64,000 nt of DNA from Astrothelium macrocarpum (lineage: Eukaryota; Ascomycota; Dothideomycetes; Trypetheliales; Trypetheliaceae), in assembly GCA_021030915.1 (NCBI GenBank), contig JAGEMR010000002.1, positions 372,001 to 436,000 of the forward strand, in the 5' to 3' direction. Positions within the stretch are counted from its first letter, which is position 1. Each line of letters begins with the position of its first letter. The translations under genes were made by a program, and so were the position numbers. The notes beneath the pieces were generated by a model that was given only the letters and a program-made list of their open reading frames with translations, ran no database searches and was not told the DNA's origin. Shown here one piece after another: positions 58,984 to 64,000 of the stretch.

Positions 58984-60246
58984 ATGAATGCCATTGATGG
59001 CACTGATCGCCAAGAGGCAAGCTCAGAAGGTCCTCCACCGGCTTTGCTCGTCATCGTTATCGACACGAATCCATATTCCTGGGCAATCCTCCGCGAGACC
59101 ATCTCAATACTTGACGCTGTTGCAAATCTACTCGTCTTTACGAACGCTCATTTGGCCTTTAACAACGCGAACAAGGTTGCAGTGATAGCTGGTCATACCG
59201 ATCGCGCCATATTTTTGTACCCAACACCATCTGGCTCTCAAAAAAATGTTGCAAATGGAACCAACTCAGGACAAGATGGTAGCAATACAGTGGCAAATGG
59301 CATCTCTGCTCAGAACAGCAACAAATATAAACCATTCGCACAAGTCGAAGAGGAGCTTATGGCCAATCTTCGTAGACTCATGTCCACCACCGACCTCTCC
59401 TCTCTTGAATCAACCACCAGCACCATGATCGCTGGAGCTCTATCCACCGCCCTTGCCTACATCTCCAAAACCGCCGAAGCCTACAACTCCACCCGCTCCA
59501 CGGATCCCAACCCCTCCTACACGTATGACACCGCACCCACTACCGATCCCAACGATCCCAACTCCCCACTCACCGGCCTACAATCCCGCATCCTCGTGCT
59601 CAGCGTCTCCACTTCCCTCGCAACCCAGTACATCCCCCTCATGAACGCCATCTTCGCCGCTCAGCGCCTGCGCGTTCCCATTGACGTGCTCTCCCTAACA
59701 CCTTCATCACCATCATCATCGACCACATCTAACGGCACCGACTCCACAACCACAACCACCACCCCATCTGCCTTCCTCCAACAAGCCGCCGACGCCACGT
59801 CAGGCATCTTCTATGCCGCACGCCCGCCAAAACCCGGCCAGCCACTTGCGCTCCTCCCCACGCTCCTTACGCTCTTCCTCCCCGACCAATCCGCGCGACG
59901 CGCTCTGCTCATGCCAAGTGCAGCCGCCGCAGCAGCATCGAGTAATGGTGGTGGGGCTGCCAACACGGCGATCAATTTTCAAGCGGCGTGTTTCTGCCAT
60001 CGACGAACGGTGACGGTCGGGTATGTGTGCAGTATCTGTCTGAGCATCTTCTGTGAGGAGTGCGACGTGGTGCGGGAGGGCGTGTGCTGGACGTGTGGGA
60101 CGCAGTTGAGGTTGGGGCGATTTGGGAGGGAGCCAAAGGTGGTGCCGGTAGAGAAGGGGCGGAAGAAGAAGCGGAGGGATGGTGGGGGTGGGGGGAGTGC
60201 GAGCGGGAGTGGGACGCCGATGAGGGGTGTGGAGGCAGTGGGATGA
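58984..60246 (+). CDS. TFB4: TFIIH subunit Tfb4 (p34 family)
   Basis: Core subunit of general transcription and repair factor TFIIH. Intronless, 420 aa. The von Willebrand-like domain begins PPALLVIVIDTNPYSWAI and continues with LLVFTNAHLAFNNANKVAV, both family hallmarks. A Thr/Ser/Pro-rich insertion (residues about 235-265) interrupts the middle. The C-terminal C4 zinc region is CFCHRRTVTVGYVCSICLSIFCEECDVVREGVCWTCG (about 335-375, cysteine positions intact). The tail is basic and Gly-rich. It runs tail-to-tail with the taspase gene. Confidence 0.93.
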   Translation: MNAIDGTDRQEASSEGPPPALLVIVIDTNPYSWAILRETISILDAVANLLVFTNAHLAFNNANKVAVIAGHTDRAIFLYPTPSGSQKNVANGTNSGQDGSNTVANGISAQNSNKYKPFAQVEEELMANLRRLMSTTDLSSLESTTSTMIAGALSTALAYISKTAEAYNSTRSTDPNPSYTYDTAPTTDPNDPNSPLTGLQSRILVLSVSTSLATQYIPLMNAIFAAQRLRVPIDVLSLTPSSPSSSTTSNGTDSTTTTTTPSAFLQQAADATSGIFYAARPPKPGQPLALLPTLLTLFLPDQSARRALLMPSAAAAAASSNGGGAANTAINFQAACFCHRRTVTVGYVCSICLSIFCEECDVVREGVCWTCGTQLRLGRFGREPKVVPVEKGRKKKRRDGGGGGSASGSGTPMRGVEAVG

Positions 60247-60679
60247 AATTGTCGGAACGAGTTGAAAGTTACGCGCACAACACATTCTTAGAGGGTTAAT
60301 TAGGACCGAGAATGCGGGAAGAGTAGGAATTGTAGGTTACAGGAAGCTATGAAAGAAGCTTTTCGCGCGGACTCGCTGATTGAATTGAGCAACCGAAGCA
60401 GCAAAGGGTATATCCTCCGTTTCGCCAATATATCCATCCCCATTGGAAAGTTGAGAGCGCCATCGCCCAGCAATTCAGTCTTCGAGACCACCAGAATGCA
60501 AAAGCAATATCAGAGGAACCACCATGCTATGCTACATAACATCATCGAGGAACGACCAGGTAAGCATTCAAGCTTTTCAGAAGAAAGCGACAAAGGCACA
60601 TAAGAGTCCAGAAAGACAGACGCAATACAGCAAATGTAGAAGAAGTCAGCGTGCAGAATCAATGGCGCATGTGAGTCGA
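60247..60679. other. Convergent spacer
   Basis: Between the 3' ends of TFB4 and the taspase gene. A short plus-strand frame here has no supporting signal. Confidence 0.5.
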
Positions 60680-63320
60680 TTAGCTCCTTGACTTGCGTTT
60701 ATATCGTATCGCCCTCGCGCCTTGAGCAATGGCGCCAGAAGTTGCACTACGAGACATGGTCGTAACAGGGGCGTCGTCTTCCGCATGCATCGAAGCAAGA
60801 GCCTGGCACACCCATAATTAGCTACCACAACATCAGAACCAATTCACAAGTGAATTTGTCTCACAAACGAATCAGTATTATGCGCATAGTAGAGCATCAC
60901 CCCCTCGCGATTCTTCTTCACAACCAGCATCCCCAACGCCCCCATCGACTTGCTGTTCTTCACGCTCGGATGACCTGCACACCACCAGAATTAGCCAGCC
61001 CACCCCCAGAAACAAAAAAAAGGAGAGGGGAGTCCACAGGGGCCAAGTTGACATATATTACCCATGAAATCCGTCTCAATCATCGCCCTCAACGCCTCAT
61101 CGTCCTCGGCCCGCTCAAACCCACCCCCCTTCACCTTCCTCACCCCCTGATACAGACGCTCGGCACACAGCGTGGCAGCCATGGTGGTCGCCATGTGCTC
61201 GCCCGTGCCGCTCGTCACGGCAGCCACGGAGGTGCGCGAGCGGTCGCTGTCGTCGGCGGGCACGACAGCCGCGCCGACGCCGACCAGCGCTGCGGGACCG
61301 ATGCGCCCCCGGTACTTCATGCCGATGCCCCCCGAGGAGGCGCCGCACGCGATGTTGCCCGCGCTGTCGACGGCGACGGCGCCGACGGTGTCGGTGATGT
61401 TGTCGGTTGGGGAGGGGGAGTGCGGGGCGGAGGTGGATGGAGGAGGGGAGGGAGAGGATGCGGGGAGGGAGTGGGAGGAGGGTGGGGAGAGGGAGAGAGC
61501 AGGAGGTGGGAGTGGAGGGGAAGAGGGAGATGCGTCGTCAGGGTGGGGTGGGCCGTCGGTGTGGTAGCGTCGATTGTGGGCGGGTGCGAGGCGGGAGCGA
61601 GGTTTGGGTTGGGGAGGTAGGGGTGGGCTGCCTTTGTTGCGCATGGATTGGAGAGGGGTGGACGCGCGAGGAGAGGGGGATTCGATGTTTTTCTCTGGAG
61701 GTGTCTCTGGGAGCGGGAGTCGCAACGCTTCTGGAGGTATGGACCCTCGTATTTCGGCGGTTGGAGGGCTGGGTGTGAGTGATGGGAGTCGAAGTGTGGA
61801 TCTCGATTTGCTTGAGCGGGACGATAGCGAGGAGCCATCGGTTCCGTAGTCGGCGTCGGCTAGCTCAGGATCATCGAATTCGCTCAAGCCATCTTCGTCT
61901 GGTCTGTCTCGAAGGACTTGTCCGTCTGCTGCGACAACCTGCTGGTCAAGTACGCTTTCAGTACTATTCACCATTGCGCTTTTCGAGGGGTGTCTATAGA
62001 GTGAAATAGGCGGTCCTCGCGGATCAATGTAATCGTCAAAATCGGGGCGATCGTAGTCAAGTTGAGGTGAAGATAATGGACTCGATTGAGCTGTAGCATA
62101 GTCCGGACTCATAGTCCCAAAGTTCTTTTGCGCATCAGAAGGGGGTGGTGATATTTGTTGTCTTTCGACTCGAGGCATACTTGTAGAGCTGCGTGACTCG
62201 CGATAACGGGCCTTTGCCTTGGAGGCTTGATCGAATACCGATCCGACTTCGGAAGGAGAAGTCACTGGAGTAGGCGAGTTGGAAGATCTAGATTTGCTCT
62301 TGCTTTCCCGGACTCTCTTTTCCACAGTGTCCAAGTCTTGCTTCCACCTAAGCCATCTCTCCCGCGCAGCTGGTGATATAAGCGCATCTGGAGGAAGGGT
62401 TGGCATGCCGTTCTCAAATGCGAATTCGACGGCACCTTTTCCGACAAGTAGGTTGGGAGGAACACGTCGAAGAGTGAGTTCTTTGGTTGAATGCTCGTAT
62501 ATCAGCCTGGCCAGTGAGATTGGGTTCTTGATCTCTGATAGTCATGAGGTCAATGACGAGTTGATGATGTTAGCAAACGTACCTGGAACGGCTCCTGCTC
62601 CACCACTTCGTCCAAGATGGTCTACCACTGAAGCGTCACACTCTACTGTTCCGTCGATTGAAAGATTACTTCCATAGCCTGCATTTGTAATTTCACGATC
62701 CTCTAGAACCTTGACAGCCATTTCAACAGCATCCATGGCGCTGCCTCCTATTCGTAGCATTGCCATGGCAGCCTTGGCAGCACTGGCTCATGATTAGCCG
62801 AGAGTGGAGTTGACATGGTAAAGATGAGGTGGATGCTTGTTCACACAAGAAATCGCAGTATTTGACGACTTACTCTTCGCATGCTGAAAGATGTACATGC
62901 TCGTTCTGGACACTGTGGAAGCCAGCACCAGCATGGACGAAAATGCACGGAAGCTCATTCATCTTCCGGCCCTTACTGCTCTTGAACATATTCGTGGCCA
63001 TTTTCCTGCAATCGTGGAGTAAGACCGACAAGGACGTGCCTTGGTCACTGAAATGATCTCTAAGGTGCTCAAGGCGACGGCTTGCACGCCGAGAAAGAGA
63101 ATTGTTTAGTTTATCTAGTGTATTTGGGTCTACTCCAAGGAGGATCGACTTCTTGAGCTCGCTGTCCGAGTGAGTGGAGGACCTACCGTCGGAGTTACTC
63201 GAGTCGCTTCGACGATTGCTCGGCAAAGTACTGCTCTTCTTGGGAAGTTGAAAACGGACGCGCTTCTCAAGAGGTTCCTTGAATGGAGGTGAGAAGTCGG
63301 GGATGGTGTAAGATCTTCTT
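60680..63320 (-). CDS. Threonine aspartase (taspase-1 like, Ntn hydrolase), 5' end unresolved
   Basis: N-terminal nucleophile hydrolase of the asparaginase family that cleaves itself and then acts as an endoprotease. Exons 63320..62874, 62782..62583, 62534..61062, 60974..60865 and 60802..60680 join in phase. Motifs: CIFVHAGAGFHS, NAGYGSNLSIDGTVECDA, IKNPISLARLIYEHS, then the nucleophile Thr in TVGAVAVDSAGNIACGASSGG and the ending MLYYAHNTDSFALASMH. A Ser/Pro-rich linker of about 300 residues separates the two halves, far longer than in the animal enzyme. The ATG at 63001 would give 677 aa. The frame upstream to a TTGCAG acceptor at 63320 also reads as protein (SYTIPDFSPPFKEPLEKRV), so a further 5' exon with the true start is likely. 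Confidence 0.85.
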
Positions 63321-64000
63321 CTGCAACAGCAAGCAATCTTAGCAGCGATTCAGGAGCAAGAGTTGCTAGGAGTCGAGGCCAACAAAGTACAAGACGGGAG
63401 CAATGAAACGAAACTGAGTGGAGATGTGATGCGAGAGTGGCACTACGAGTCCGCTCGAGTACTTGTTCCGGATGTTGGTGGTTGTCCTAGGTATATCGGA
63501 AGAATATGATTAGGAAGTTTGAAATAGGCAATGAAGGACGCGAAAGAGTGATGATGTCCACCCGGGACCGGAGTCAAGAGAGTTGAGGGGATATGAACAG
63601 CTCAATTGCCTCGATCAGAACGAGAAGGGAGTGGGTGAGAGTGAAGGCAAAACCATGCCGAGTAATTGATTGTGTGCTGCAAGCGCAACTGTTCCTGGGG
63701 CAGTCACCATTTCTCACGCGTCTATCGTGCTTCAAAGCCGCTTTACCACAGACACATGCATACAGTGCACGGCGCAATGCATTAGTGAATTGGATTGCGC
63801 TTAACGGCAAAAGTTTACGGGTTTTTTTGTTGAGTCGAGATGCACATGCGACAACAACCCTACATGATAGACGAAGAATTATATTTTGAATGGCAGCACA
63901 ATTTATATCTATGATTATGTAATACGCGTAGACGGACAACTCCGTGACGAAGCTCCCCTGCTGCCTTTGCCCGACAGTCTCCCTTTACAATTCAGCCTTT
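63321..64000. other. Flanking region, probable unplaced 5' exon of the taspase gene
   Basis: If the taspase transcript starts upstream, its first exon lies here. The minus-strand ATG nearest 63320 is at about 63656 and its frame closes after 14 codons. No other gene is supported. Confidence 0.35.

Noticed and set aside
60850..61620. 256-codon plus-strand frame rich in Gly/Arg
   Set aside because: Antisense of the taspase linker; its composition follows from the Pro/Ser-rich coding strand.

Overview
This is a window of a filamentous ascomycete nuclear genome (Pezizomycotina). Genes lie on both strands, are broken by short GT...AG introns of about 45-110 bases, and encode fungal-specific proteins: the DASH subunit Dad3, a fungal Dicer-like protein, a HET-domain protein and a GH35 LacA-type beta-galactosidase. 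A weak alpha-box-like relic near 27.4 kb is compatible with a Dothideomycete, but that placement is only a guess. No rRNA, tRNA or CRISPR was found.

Layout. 0-15 kb: the 5' part of a membrane protein of unknown function, sulfite reductase beta subunit (MET5-like), FAD synthase, a secreted histidine acid phosphatase and a MATE transporter, all on the minus strand. 15-31 kb: a Dicer-like protein, a tandem-repeat-bearing gap, then housekeeping genes: TAP42-like PP2A regulator, IAH1-like esterase, DAD3 (two small exons), an alpha-box-like gene relic, mitochondrial ribosomal protein S5 and a divergent TRM2-like tRNA methyltransferase. 31-46 kb: secreted glycosidases (GH35 beta-galactosidase, GH79 beta-glucuronidase, GH5 mannanase), each with a TATA element 60-75 bases upstream of its start. 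They flank an accessory island (38.3-42.1 kb) that holds a decayed NACHT/ankyrin NLR-type gene interrupted by about 1.3 kb of foreign sequence, a 21-bp minisatellite with a 100-N assembly gap, and one copy of a dispersed repeat whose other copy is at 8.3 kb.

46-64 kb: an RNase H-fold protein, a very large membrane-anchored AAA+ ATPase fused to a HET domain, a small hypothetical gene, a GMC oxidoreductase, a candidate small secreted cysteine-containing protein, the TFIIH subunit Tfb4, and a threonine aspartase (taspase) whose 5' end could not be fixed.

The most unusual content is the AAA-HET fusion, lying 8 kb from a degraded NLR-type gene. Both belong to families linked to fungal non-self recognition, so 38-54 kb looks like an accessory region set among conserved genes. 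Exon boundaries below were read by eye from splice signals and frame continuity. All intron-containing models were checked for phase but not against transcripts.
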